This document shows, in pieces, positions 35,897-43,022 of a stretch of DNA of 64,000 nucleotides. The position numbers and the translations under genes are program-made. The notes below the pieces were generated by a model. The model had not been told where the DNA came from. It was given only the letters and a program-made list of their open reading frames with translations, and did not search any database. The stretch is from Vagococcus elongatus (GTDB lineage Bacteria; Bacillota; Bacilli; Lactobacillales; Vagococcaceae). Location of the stretch: positions 1 through 64,000 of the forward strand of contig NZ_NGKA01000008.1 in NCBI RefSeq assembly GCF_003987645.1, given 5' to 3'. Position 1 is the stretch's first letter; each line of letters begins with the position of its first letter.

Positions 35897-35925
35897 TTGA
35901 CAAAGGGAACGTTTGTTCGTAAAAT
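35897..35925 (+). promoter_or_regulatory. Promoter with LexA/DinR SOS box
   Basis: -35 TTGACA (35897-35902), 17-bp spacer, -10 TAAAAT (35920-35925). Between them lies GGAACGTTTGTTCG (35906-35919), fitting the Gram-positive LexA/DinR box GAAC-N4-GTTC. An outer inverted repeat GTTCTC (35891-35896) / GAGAAC (35926-35931) flanks the promoter symmetrically. The small gene at 36003 would be induced by DNA damage. Confidence 0.75.
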
Positions 35926-36002
35926 GAGAACATAGAAAATTTAATTTGCGGCTGGGATTGTCTGTTGAGTTTTCTGAATATCTTAAGGAACGAGGTTTTT
36001 TA

Positions 36003-36191
36003 ATGGAAAAATACTCTATTGATGCGAGCTTAGAATTTAAAATGATGAACTATATGGTTCACCAAATGACACATATAAACTTTGCTGCTATTATTCTAGT
36101 TGATCAGATAGCAAAAAGTGATGATTATGACGAGGACGTGATAAAAACTGCAAAGGATATAGTCAAAATGTCTGACCTGGCTTATATATAG
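36003..36191 (+). CDS. SOS-controlled small protein, 62 aa
   Basis: ATG at 36003 preferred over the upstream TTG at 35946, because AAGGAACGAGG is properly spaced before it. The peptide MEKYSIDASLEFKMMNY ... is helical with a moderately hydrophobic middle (FAAIILVDQIA). The family is not recognised. It is alone on a transcript with an SOS-box promoter and a following hairpin. By context it could be an induction factor, such as an antirepressor that relieves the master repressor on damage, but nothing in the sequence proves this. Confidence 0.6.
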   Translation: MEKYSIDASLEFKMMNYMVHQMTHINFAAIILVDQIAKSDDYDEDVIKTAKDIVKMSDLAYI

Positions 36192-36618
36192 TAATTATTT
36201 AAACGTGTTATGTAAACCAAGTATGATATCAAAATCTAAATATTGGGTTAAAATGCTTATTATATAGGTGTTTTACCCCTCTTTTATTTTTTTAAAACTA
36301 CTTCGTATAATATATCTTATGTAAACCAACTAAATAAAAACCTAATATTTTAGAAAATATAGTGTTCAGAGAAGGTTTTTAACCGATTTAAAAAATTTAG
36401 ATGAGTAGTTAGTAGTTCTGTGTTAAAAAGAATCAGAATCCTCTTGTAGTAATTACTGGCGAAGTGTATCAAAGTCAGTCACCTAATTTTTTGTTTAAAT
36501 ATGGTCTATTGGTATTATAAAAAAGCTCTTAGAAAAATGAATTTCCAAGAGCATAGTATTATTAGTTTAGATATTACTTTAAATATAATTTATTTATATT
36601 TTGTATCAGGCCATCTTA
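36192..36618. other. Gene-free AT-rich stretch with two terminators and a 13-bp direct repeat
   Basis: No coding region is supported over these ~430 bases. A plus-strand terminator-like hairpin (GGGT 36245 / ACCC 36275, then a T-rich run to ~36296) ends the SOS-controlled gene. TTATGTAAACCAA occurs twice (36208-36220 and 36317-36329). A minus-strand terminator, GCTCTT/AAGAGC at 36525-36552 with TTTTTT beyond it on the minus strand, ends the fic transcript. Confidence 0.6.
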
Positions 36619-37866
36619 TTAATTAAATAGATTTGTTATAGAGGAGACTGCTCTATAAGTTACTGGCTTTTCCCCTATCTGTTCAATGAGGCCTTTCTCT
36701 AAAAGAACTGCTTCTATTTTTCTCATCATATAAGGAGAGATATCTTCATCGACAGAATCAATAATATCTCTTCGTGATAATACTTCTCCAGGATAGTAAA
36801 GTAAATGGTCAAAATATTTTTGAAAGACTTCAAAGGCAAAAGGAACATCTAATAGTTCTTTTTGATAGTTAACTTTAGCTTGATAGCGTAACTGATTATT
36901 TTGTTTTAATTCAAAAACTATTTCTTTTTGAATATCTAAAAGTAATTCTAATAACGCTATAACAAAGAATGTTCCTTCACCAAAATTGTCTTCTTCAGAA
37001 ATGGTTAAAAAAGCTTTTTCGTATTTAGGACGATTTGTTTTAACTGCTCGAGACATAAGTAAACTAGAAACAATATCCAATTCTTTTGCTAAGTAATTAG
37101 ATAAGATAAAACGACCTACACGACCTACACGACCATTACCATCAAAGAATGGGTGAATGTATTCAAACATGTAATGAGAAATAATGATTTTTAGTATATT
37201 GGGAAATTCTTCATCCGGCATATTAATAAAATTAAGCATCGTTGCTAGTTGCTGTTCAATTTTGTCAGGATCTTCACCAAAATGCACTGCTCCACTTGTT
37301 CCACCAACTTGAACAGAATCAGTTCTAAAGAGTGAAAACTCATCTAATTGATTATCAGAATCAACTTCTGGAGATACTAAGTCATCGTAAATTAAACGAA
37401 TATCAGCTGGAGTTTGGATTAATTTACTCTCACCATTAGCAATTTCAGAATAAAGTTTACTAAGACCATAAAAACGATGACTTTCATCGTTTTTTTTGAT
37501 GGCTTGAATAGCTTCACCTAGTTCCTTACGAGTACTTTTAACACCTTCGTATTCGTTCGTTGATTGCATTTCTTCTATGAGTAAATAGTGTAAGTAATCA
37601 TCAATTTGCTTCTTAGAAAGATGTTCCAAGAGAACAGATAGCTTCGTTGATTCCTTATGACATTCGCTTACCAAGTATGTTAGCTTAGGTAGATTATTGA
37701 GGAAAAGATTGTATTCAGTCCCTTTAATCTTAAATCCAATTTTTTTGTTCATGGGGCTAATTATAAAATTAGTTTTCATTGATGAATAAGAGTTAAATCT
37801 TTTATGATATTCTTCTTTGACATCAATAGTTGTATATTTTGACTTGTAAATTTCATTATAAGACAT
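36619..37866 (-). CDS. Class II Fic-domain AMP transferase, 415 aa
   Basis: Fic proteins transfer AMP (sometimes other nucleotide parts) to Ser/Thr/Tyr of target proteins. The catalytic motif HPFFDGNGR lies at 238-246 (His238). The N-terminal domain holds TNEYEG (103-108), matching the inhibitory [S/T]xxxE[G/N] motif on the N-terminal helix, so the enzyme should be autoinhibited (class II). A winged-helix-like C-terminal domain (~330-415) is usual in this group. Monocistronic, with its own promoter, operator-like repeat and terminator, it looks like an accessory gene. Its partner, if any, is not in the window. Confidence 0.88.
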   Translation of the reverse strand: MSYNEIYKSKYTTIDVKEEYHKRFNSYSSMKTNFIISPMNKKIGFKIKGTEYNLFLNNLPKLTYLVSECHKESTKLSVLLEHLSKKQIDDYLHYLLIEEMQSTNEYEGVKSTRKELGEAIQAIKKNDESHRFYGLSKLYSEIANGESKLIQTPADIRLIYDDLVSPEVDSDNQLDEFSLFRTDSVQVGGTSGAVHFGEDPDKIEQQLATMLNFINMPDEEFPNILKIIISHYMFEYIHPFFDGNGRVGRVGRFILSNYLAKELDIVSSLLMSRAVKTNRPKYEKAFLTISEEDNFGEGTFFVIALLELLLDIQKEIVFELKQNNQLRYQAKVNYQKELLDVPFAFEVFQKYFDHLLYYPGEVLSRRDIIDSVDEDISPYMMRKIEAVLLEKGLIEQIGEKPVTYRAVSSITNLFN

Positions 37867-37880
37867 AAAAGAACACCTCT

Positions 37881-37929
37881 ATCGTTAAAAATGTAACTAT
37901 ATTTTAACGATATAATCTTGGTTTGTCAA
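37881..37929 (-). promoter_or_regulatory. fic promoter with inverted-repeat operator
   Basis: On the minus strand: -35 TTGACA (37924-37929), 17-bp spacer, -10 TAAAAT (37901-37906). A 10-bp perfect inverted repeat ATCGTTAAAA / TTTTAACGAT (37881-37890, 37902-37911) overlaps the -10 and start region, which suggests autorepression by the C-terminal winged helix of the Fic protein or by another repressor. Confidence 0.75.
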
Positions 37930-37938
37930 TTTATATAA

Positions 37939-37978
37939 AAAATCTCTGATTCATTTTTATAATGAACCAGAGATTTTT
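37939..37978. terminator. Bidirectional terminator between fic and the WxL cluster
   Basis: AAAATCTCTG-ATTCATT pairs with AATGAA-CCAGAGATTTT, with A-run and T-run on either side. It ends the minus-strand WxL transcript, which reads into it first. Confidence 0.75.
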
Positions 37979-37988
37979 TAATAGATTA

Positions 37989-39026
37989 TTAGATTTTTTT
38001 TCTTCTTTTCTTTTTCTTTATTTTTTGTTTTAGCTGTTTATTTTTCCAAATTAAATAAAAAACTAAACCAATAAAAGTAATCAGAACTAGTGACAGTATA
38101 ATTGTAGACCACGGTAAACTTTTTTCTTCTTTAGAAGCAACATTTGAATTATTTAATTTGTTTGCTTCTTCTTTTTCTACAGAAAATTGAAGAGTTTCAT
38201 CCCAAACATTATTACCGGACTTTACTTTAATTTGTGCGTTGTAGTCCCCTGCTAAAAATTTTTTATCATTTATTGGGATAACAAATGAAAATAAACTATT
38301 GGGAGCAATTTTTATAGAATTTTGCTCTCCTTTCATAAAGGTTTGTTCTTTATATTTAATATCATAAGTGAGTGTTACATCTTTTATATATGTGGCTGTA
38401 ACATTTTCCATATTGACTTCAATCGCATTACGTTCGTTATTATGAATAGCTTTAGCATCATTAAAAATAATATTTGGTGTAATCTCTTTTGTACTATTAC
38501 TCAGTAAAATAGCAATTTCCCTCGAGAGAATATTACGAATTGTATTTGTTGCCTCAGATTGAGGGATTTCTATTACGTATAAGGCGCCAGCTAAAGTACC
38601 AGAAAATTCATTTTTAGGCATTTTTACGGTTAAAGTTACTTCCTTTTTTTCGCTGGGGGCTAAATTTACCTCTTTATCACTAAGAGTGATTAATTCTTCA
38701 ATGTTGTAAGGAGCGGTTTTTGAATTATCCTTGTTAGCTCCAGAATACTCAACAACACCATTTTGATTAGTTATAGCTTTATTTATTGAAAGGTTTAATT
38801 TGATTTTTTCGTTAGAATTATTTTCTAAGATAACTGTTAAATGTTCTTCTTGCTCGGGTTTTAATAACAAATCAAAATATGATACATCTTTATTAATTTG
38901 ATATTCTGATGGAGCCTTCTTAATATCGAATTTGTTAAGAACATTATCTGCTAAAGCTATATTAATTGGAAGGATAAATAAGAGTAATAATAAACCTATC
39001 AATGGGTAACACTTTTTAATGTTCAT
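37989..39026 (-). CDS. WxL-interacting protein (DUF916/DUF3324), membrane-anchored, 345 aa
   Basis: Signal peptide or N-terminal anchor (residues ~7-27, LIGLLLLLFILPINIALA). DUF916 domain ~30-150 (FDIKKAPSEYQINKDVSYFDLLLKP; LTVKMPKNEFSGTLAGALYV). DUF3324-like domain ~155-285. C-terminal transmembrane helix (IILSLVLITFIGLVFYLI) and a very basic tail (KQKIKKKKRRKKI). Known DUF916/DUF3324 proteins bind WxL proteins and peptidoglycan and sit in one operon with them. Last gene of the minus-strand WxL cluster, followed by a terminator. Confidence 0.9.
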   Translation of the reverse strand: MNIKKCYPLIGLLLLLFILPINIALADNVLNKFDIKKAPSEYQINKDVSYFDLLLKPEQEEHLTVILENNSNEKIKLNLSINKAITNQNGVVEYSGANKDNSKTAPYNIEELITLSDKEVNLAPSEKKEVTLTVKMPKNEFSGTLAGALYVIEIPQSEATNTIRNILSREIAILLSNSTKEITPNIIFNDAKAIHNNERNAIEVNMENVTATYIKDVTLTYDIKYKEQTFMKGEQNSIKIAPNSLFSFVIPINDKKFLAGDYNAQIKVKSGNNVWDETLQFSVEKEEANKLNNSNVASKEEKSLPWSTIILSLVLITFIGLVFYLIWKNKQLKQKIKKKKRRKKI

Positions 39027-39064
39027 AAGATTACACCAAATCCTTTTTATATTTTAATTGTTGA

Positions 39065-39796
39065 TTAAGGTGTTTCAGAAACAACCCAGTTAATATCGGC
39101 AGTATATAAAGCTGTTTCTTTTACAGTATTTGCAGGGATTTCCAACTCAAATTTATCTAGTTTGAGTTTGGTCATTCCTGCACCATTGCCAGCAGAAGCT
39201 GTTAAAAGACTTACTTCTTGGTTAGTTGGTGCAATATTTACAATAGAATTAGGAACACTAATACCTGTTGTAGAAATATTGTTCCATAAGTCACCAGTAG
39301 TAATAGATAATAATGTAGAACCTAAATTTTTTGTAGGAGTAGCAGCTATTGCAAATGGTTTCTCTTGTTTAACTTTAACTTCCCAGTTACCTTCTTCAGT
39401 ACGATTATCTTCAACAAGTAAAGCGCTCACTGTTTGACTAGCTGAATTGTAAGCAGCTGACAACTCATCAAAATCGGTTAATCCTGTCGTATCTACATTT
39501 TTAGCAATCCATTTTTCTTTAGCTGTCGTTTGATTGATATGATATCCGAAGTTTAAATTTTTAGGTAAACGACTGTTCATATTTCCACCAGGTTGTTCAA
39601 CTTCTGGTAGCCCAGTCTCAGGATCGATAGGTTTTGTAGGATCTGTTGGGTCGACAGGGTTAGGATCGATAGTTAAGGCCCCTGTTCCGTACTCAATCTT
39701 ACCTTCAGTATTTGCATTTTGAGCTGCCAATGTAGTAGAACTAAATAGGATACATCCACTTAATAATCCTGTTATTAATAAAATTCTTTTTTTCAT
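39065..39796 (-). CDS. WxL-domain surface protein, 243 aa
   Basis: Signal peptide MKKRILLITGLLSGCILFSS..., then a Pro/Asp-rich spacer (DPNPVDPTDPTKPIDPETG) and a C-terminal WxL domain with RLPKNLNFGYH, NWEVKVKQEKP (first W-x-[LV] motif) and ADINWVVSETP (distal motif, W-V-V rather than W-T-L). WxL domains attach non-covalently to peptidoglycan. The stop is four bases past the start of the next upstream gene's reading frame, as expected for a tight operon. Probably displayed on lysogens. Confidence 0.88.
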   Translation of the reverse strand: MKKRILLITGLLSGCILFSSTTLAAQNANTEGKIEYGTGALTIDPNPVDPTDPTKPIDPETGLPEVEQPGGNMNSRLPKNLNFGYHINQTTAKEKWIAKNVDTTGLTDFDELSAAYNSASQTVSALLVEDNRTEEGNWEVKVKQEKPFAIAATPTKNLGSTLLSITTGDLWNNISTTGISVPNSIVNIAPTNQEVSLLTASAGNGAGMTKLKLDKFELEIPANTVKETALYTADINWVVSETP

Positions 39797-40101
39797 TTTA
39801 AATTCCTCCTTAATTGGTATATAGCATAAAAAAATAGTAAAAAGCCAATCAACGACATGCTATAATTAATAGTGTCATTTGTTTGAAGTAACCTTTGTTT
39901 GTTTTTATTTACATCAGAAGTAATTATTGTTTTTGGAAATGATGAGATAGTATCTTCTTTTTCCTCTACCGGTGGTACAAGTGGCTTGCTTTCTTCTGTA
40001 TTTCCCTCAAAAAATTGAATTTGCCCTTCAGTTGTAGTTGCTTCTAATTTTAGAGGGAATAAGAAGATTAATAAGATGATAAATAGATAATTTTTCTTCA
40101 T
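39793..40101 (-). CDS. Small signal-peptide/C-terminal-anchor protein of the WxL cluster (degenerate LPxTG), 102 aa
   Basis: Signal peptide (NYLFIILLIFLFPLKLEA), Pro/Glu-rich middle, then LLQTND, a hydrophobic helix (YSMSLIGFLLFFYAIY) and a positively charged tail. WxL operons normally encode a short LPxTG protein here, with LPQTND-type motifs. In this copy Pro is replaced by Leu, so sortase anchoring may be lost and the protein left in the membrane. Overlaps the next gene by 4 nt. Confidence 0.75.
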   Translation of the reverse strand: MKKNYLFIILLIFLFPLKLEATTTEGQIQFFEGNTEESKPLVPPVEEKEDTISSFPKTIITSDVNKNKQRLLQTNDTINYSMSLIGFLLFFYAIYQLRRNLK

Positions 40102-40112
40102 AAACTCCCCTC

Positions 40113-41537
40113 CTAAGGTCCATTAGATGCAGTCCAAATAAATTGTGCTTGATAGACACCTTCGTCTTTCTTTAGATTTTTAGGTATAAATAGTTTGAAT
40201 GTTTTAATATCAAATTGTAGAGAACCTCTTCTATCTAAAGTGTTTAACTCGAGTAGTACTTTTTCGTTTTGATCTGTAATTTCTAAGTAATCCGCAGTGT
40301 TTGTAAATGGGTAATTAATGTCTGTGTCTTCAAATCCTGTATATGTTAGCTCACCCCCATATAATTTTAAAATAGAATTTTGTAAAGCAGATTGTTGATT
40401 TTTCCAATTAGATGTTTGTTTTACTTTGATTTGCCAGTTCTTTTCCCCAGACGTCGTATCTGTTAATGAAATTTTTCCTGTTGTAGGGGCGTCTTCTTGT
40501 TCACCTGTACTAGTTGCTATCCATTCCTCGTTATTGAGTGTTTGAATAGTATGTTTTCCAAAATTTAAATTAGTAGGTAAGGCCATGTCAGAATAACTTT
40601 CTTGTTTAAGTGCTTTTAAATATATTGAGCTAAGACTGTTTGAATCTTTAAAAACATCCAATTCAATGACTTCAGTTTGTACAATATGCATATGGAAGTC
40701 TTTTTTTGATATACCGTTAATATCTCCATAAATATCATGTTGAGGTTTATTTATGGTTGTTGGGAATACAACTTCTGTATTACTTAAAATAGAAGCATTA
40801 GCTAGGCTATCTAGCAATTCCGCAGATGGATTAGCAAGTGCATTTGATAAGTTATTTATTGCTGTTGTAAGGGGGCCAATTAACGCTCCTATTAAAATAT
40901 TTCCAGATAGTCCTTTTAAAATGTTTTGTAGCTCAACTACAACACCTTGTAAATTATGAATAATGGCTGATACAAGTCCTGTTTCATAGTCAATTAATAA
41001 ATATGAACCATGATTTAAAATATCAGCTGTATATGAAAGTCTGCCTAAATTAAACAGCCTATCAAGTAAAGCGGAAATTTGTTTAGAGATTGGAAGAACC
41101 AACCCTAAGATTCCTAGGATATCTTTTAATAATTTTGAAATAGTCCCCAATAAACCACCAATTACAGGTGCTTTTTCACTTAATAGGACATCGACTTCAA
41201 TTTTTGCTTGTCCATTAGGAGAAACTTCTCCTATTAATTCTTCGGGAATAACTAAAATCACTTGCTTTTGTCCGTTTAGTATATTTACATCAGTAAGTGC
41301 TTGGCCAGTGACCTTAAAATCAACATTTTTTTTATTTGAAATTGGATCAAAAATGAGTGGTGCTTGGTAAGTAGAATTTGAATTATTTGTACTAACCTGA
41401 TTAGTAAATAGTTCAATACCGATTAAAGACGTTTGCGCATAAGAAATACTTGACAGTAAAAAAATATTTGAAATTAGCAATAACAAGAATACAACAACAA
41501 TTTTTTTCTTTTTTTCATCTGATAAAAGTGTTATCAC
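40113..41537 (-). CDS. Large WxL-domain surface protein, 474 aa
   Basis: GTG start after AAAGGAGGTGAGAACTTT; the ribosome site overlaps the stop of the preceding small gene. Signal peptide (VVVFLLLLISNIFLLSSISYA). Residues ~40-290 are a helical and beta region with no recognised domain and long hydrophobic stretches (~120-240). The C-terminal ~190 residues are a WxL domain (LPTNLNFGKH; NWQIKVKQ; IWTASNGP). It is the largest surface component of the cluster; adhesion or wall remodelling is plausible, unproven. Confidence 0.8.
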   Translation of the reverse strand: MITLLSDEKKKKIVVVFLLLLISNIFLLSSISYAQTSLIGIELFTNQVSTNNSNSTYQAPLIFDPISNKKNVDFKVTGQALTDVNILNGQKQVILVIPEELIGEVSPNGQAKIEVDVLLSEKAPVIGGLLGTISKLLKDILGILGLVLPISKQISALLDRLFNLGRLSYTADILNHGSYLLIDYETGLVSAIIHNLQGVVVELQNILKGLSGNILIGALIGPLTTAINNLSNALANPSAELLDSLANASILSNTEVVFPTTINKPQHDIYGDINGISKKDFHMHIVQTEVIELDVFKDSNSLSSIYLKALKQESYSDMALPTNLNFGKHTIQTLNNEEWIATSTGEQEDAPTTGKISLTDTTSGEKNWQIKVKQTSNWKNQQSALQNSILKLYGGELTYTGFEDTDINYPFTNTADYLEITDQNEKVLLELNTLDRRGSLQFDIKTFKLFIPKNLKKDEGVYQAQFIWTASNGP

Positions 41538-41544
41538 AAAGTTC

Positions 41545-41742
41545 TCACCTCCTTTTGAATAAACTGTATTTTAAGGATAGAATAACATCATATATCGAAT
41601 AAATCAACACAATAATAAAATAAGTGGATAAAGTATAGTTGTGATAGAGCTTGAACCAGACTTCCTTATAGAGGTTACACGATTGAATGTGTTTTGCATC
41701 AGAAAGCCTCCCCTCTAAATATAGGCGGTTATGAATGAGCAT
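41545..41742 (-). CDS. Possible small membrane protein leading the WxL operon, 65 aa
   Basis: The C-terminal part has one transmembrane-like segment (YFIIVLIYSIYDVILSL) and a basic end (KYSLFKRR). Its stop codon is embedded in the AGGAGGTGA ribosome site of the next gene, arguing for coupling. The start is uncertain: the GGAGG before MLIHN is 13 nt away. A competing 31-codon frame (MQNTFNRVTS...) has a better-spaced GGGGAGG. I cannot decide between them. Confidence 0.4.
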   Translation of the reverse strand: MLIHNRLYLEGRLSDAKHIQSCNLYKEVWFKLYHNYTLSTYFIIVLIYSIYDVILSLKYSLFKRR

Positions 41743-41770
41743 ATCTATATTAAATACCTCCGTTAGTTAT

Positions 41771-41779
41771 ATTATATCA
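41771..41779 (-). promoter_or_regulatory. Extended -10 promoter of the WxL operon
   Basis: Minus-strand TGATATAAT, an extended -10 (TG-n-TATAAT), ~35 bp upstream of the small leader gene. No good -35 is present, which is compatible with an extended -10 promoter. Confidence 0.5.
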
Positions 41780-41797
41780 TAATATTAAGTAATAAAA

Positions 41798-41827
41798 AGA
41801 TAAGGCATCGTGTATAAGACCTTATCT
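41798..41827 (-). terminator. Terminator at the end of the early operon
   Basis: AGATAAGG / CCTTATCT 8-bp stem; on the minus strand it is followed by TTTTTATT. It stops leftward transcription ~100 nt after the last early gene and insulates the WxL promoter. Confidence 0.8.
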
Positions 41828-41924
41828 AAAATATTAAATATTAATCAGCTTACTTATTATTAGAGCTATGAATAATATACCCTGTATAACAAAGAATGCC
41901 TTTAGGAGCGATTTATAATCTAGA

Positions 41925-42623
41925 TTAATCATTATATTTCTGTAGCTCTGCAACGAAAGCCTCCTCAGACTTTCCTCCATAATCTAATCCAAGTTCGTCA
42001 ACAACATAGCTGCTATAGAAGTTATCTTTATTTAATTTAGTCCAGGACGCTCTATTTCTATCTAAATCCTTCTGATTAAGTCTAGCCATGTGGTAGAAGT
42101 TGTCTCCTCCAGCGTATAGCTGCATATAATCTCTTTTCCCTCCAGTTGTAAGTTTAGCAAATCCCTGCTCTTTGGAAACAGAAACTCTATCTTTAACTAG
42201 ATCTCCATATTTAATAACGTGCAGAGAAGGCTCTAGTTCATCAGATCCTACAATCGTAAACTCTGCGTGGAATCCAGATCCGTCTAGAGAATCTGCTATA
42301 GTTGACTCTCCGTCTGGTTTAAATTCAATCCTTCTAGATTTAATAATTATATCATCTTCCAGTATAGAAGATATGTGGTAGATCTTTACCTCATCATCGC
42401 TTTTGCTAGCACCAATCCAGTACCCAGCCATATTATCTATGTCAATTTTTTCTGCATTGGCCTTCTCCTGGTTAATCTTATTCATTGTCTCTGTATACTT
42501 ACCATCAATGCTCTTTCTGGCTGCTTCGACCTTGTTGATTTTAATAGCAGAGAAGGCCACTACAGCTATTAATGACAAACTTAATACTATTAATGCAATG
42601 TCTTTAATTTTAATGTTTTTCAT
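41925..42623 (-). CDS. Membrane-anchored extracellular protein, 232 aa
   Basis: ATG at 42623 (MKNIKIKDIALIV) preferred: AGGAAAGAGGGATGG lies upstream and the promoter -10 lies 35 nt before it, whereas the longer frame would begin within the -35. One N-terminal transmembrane helix (ALIVLSLSLIAVVAFSAI), a short coiled segment, then a ~150-residue beta domain (YWIGASKSDDEVKIYHI ...). Such lipocalin-like anchored proteins are common and unassigned. It has its own operator-linked promoter, so it may be expressed from the lysogen or on induction; superinfection exclusion is one possibility. Confidence 0.7.
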   Translation of the reverse strand: MKNIKIKDIALIVLSLSLIAVVAFSAIKINKVEAARKSIDGKYTETMNKINQEKANAEKIDIDNMAGYWIGASKSDDEVKIYHISSILEDDIIIKSRRIEFKPDGESTIADSLDGSGFHAEFTIVGSDELEPSLHVIKYGDLVKDRVSVSKEQGFAKLTTGGKRDYMQLYAGGDNFYHMARLNQKDLDRNRASWTKLNKDNFYSSYVVDELGLDYGGKSEEAFVAELQKYND

Positions 42624-42657
42624 ACCATCCCTCTTTCCTGTTATATATCTTAATTCA

Positions 42658-42687
42658 ATTATATTAAAAACCATAAGTATTGTCAAC
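42658..42687 (-). promoter_or_regulatory. Promoter with operator copy 5 in inverted orientation
   Basis: Minus-strand -35 TTGACA (42681-42686), 17-bp spacer, -10 TATAAT (42658-42663), a perfect consensus promoter. The element reads CCATAAGTATTGTCAAC on the plus strand (42671-42687), i.e. opposite to the other promoters. Because TTGACAA and its complement differ only at the centre, the flipped copy still gives a -35. Confidence 0.85.
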
Positions 42688-42715
42688 AAACCTATATACT
42701 TTTAGGTAAAATAAA

Positions 42716-42735
42716 AACTCCCTATAAAGGGAGTT
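42716..42735 (-). terminator. Terminator after the glutaredoxin-like gene
   Basis: AACTCCCT / AGGGAGTT stem with a 4-nt loop; on the minus strand TTTTATTTT follows. It separates the early operon from the 42623 gene. Confidence 0.85.
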
Positions 42736-42740
42736 AATAA

Positions 42741-42989
42741 TTAAAAGCTAGCAGCTATTTTTCTAAGCTTATCTGGGCTAAAACCTTGGAATGCCTCAAA
42801 GCCAGGTGCATCAATTACAGGAACTCCTTTGAACCCCATAACCTCTTTAACCATTCTCAAAGCTTTCTCATCTTGATCAACGTAGATAAAATCAATTTTA
42901 TCCATGTCGAAATTCATTCCCTTTAAAACCATGATAGACATTTTGCATTGACGGCAGTTGTCTTTTGTGTAAAATTTAATCTTTTCCAA
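42741..42989 (-). CDS. Glutaredoxin-like protein (NrdH type), 82 aa
   Basis: Small thioredoxin-fold disulfide reductase. Active site C12-R-Q-C15 after beta-1 (KIKFYTKDNCRQC), cis-Pro region GVPVIDAPGFEAFQGFS typical of NrdH/glutaredoxins. NrdH-type proteins supply electrons to ribonucleotide reductase; phages often carry one with nucleotide-metabolism genes, and a deoxynucleoside kinase lies two genes upstream. No reductase gene is in the window. Confidence 0.85.
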   Translation of the reverse strand: MEKIKFYTKDNCRQCKMSIMVLKGMNFDMDKIDFIYVDQDEKALRMVKEVMGFKGVPVIDAPGFEAFQGFSPDKLRKIAASF

Positions 42990-43022
42990 TTAATAAAAAC
43001 CTCTTTTCATTATTTTATTGTT

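Noticed and set aside
35946-36002. TTG start at 35946 for the SOS-controlled small gene
   Set aside because: No ribosome site precedes it, whereas the ATG at 36003 follows AAGGAACGAGG at good distance.
42375-42705. Plus-strand frames opposite the membrane-anchored early protein
   Set aside because: They are antisense to a gene with a perfect promoter and ribosome site; the hydrophobic stretches simply mirror the opposite strand.
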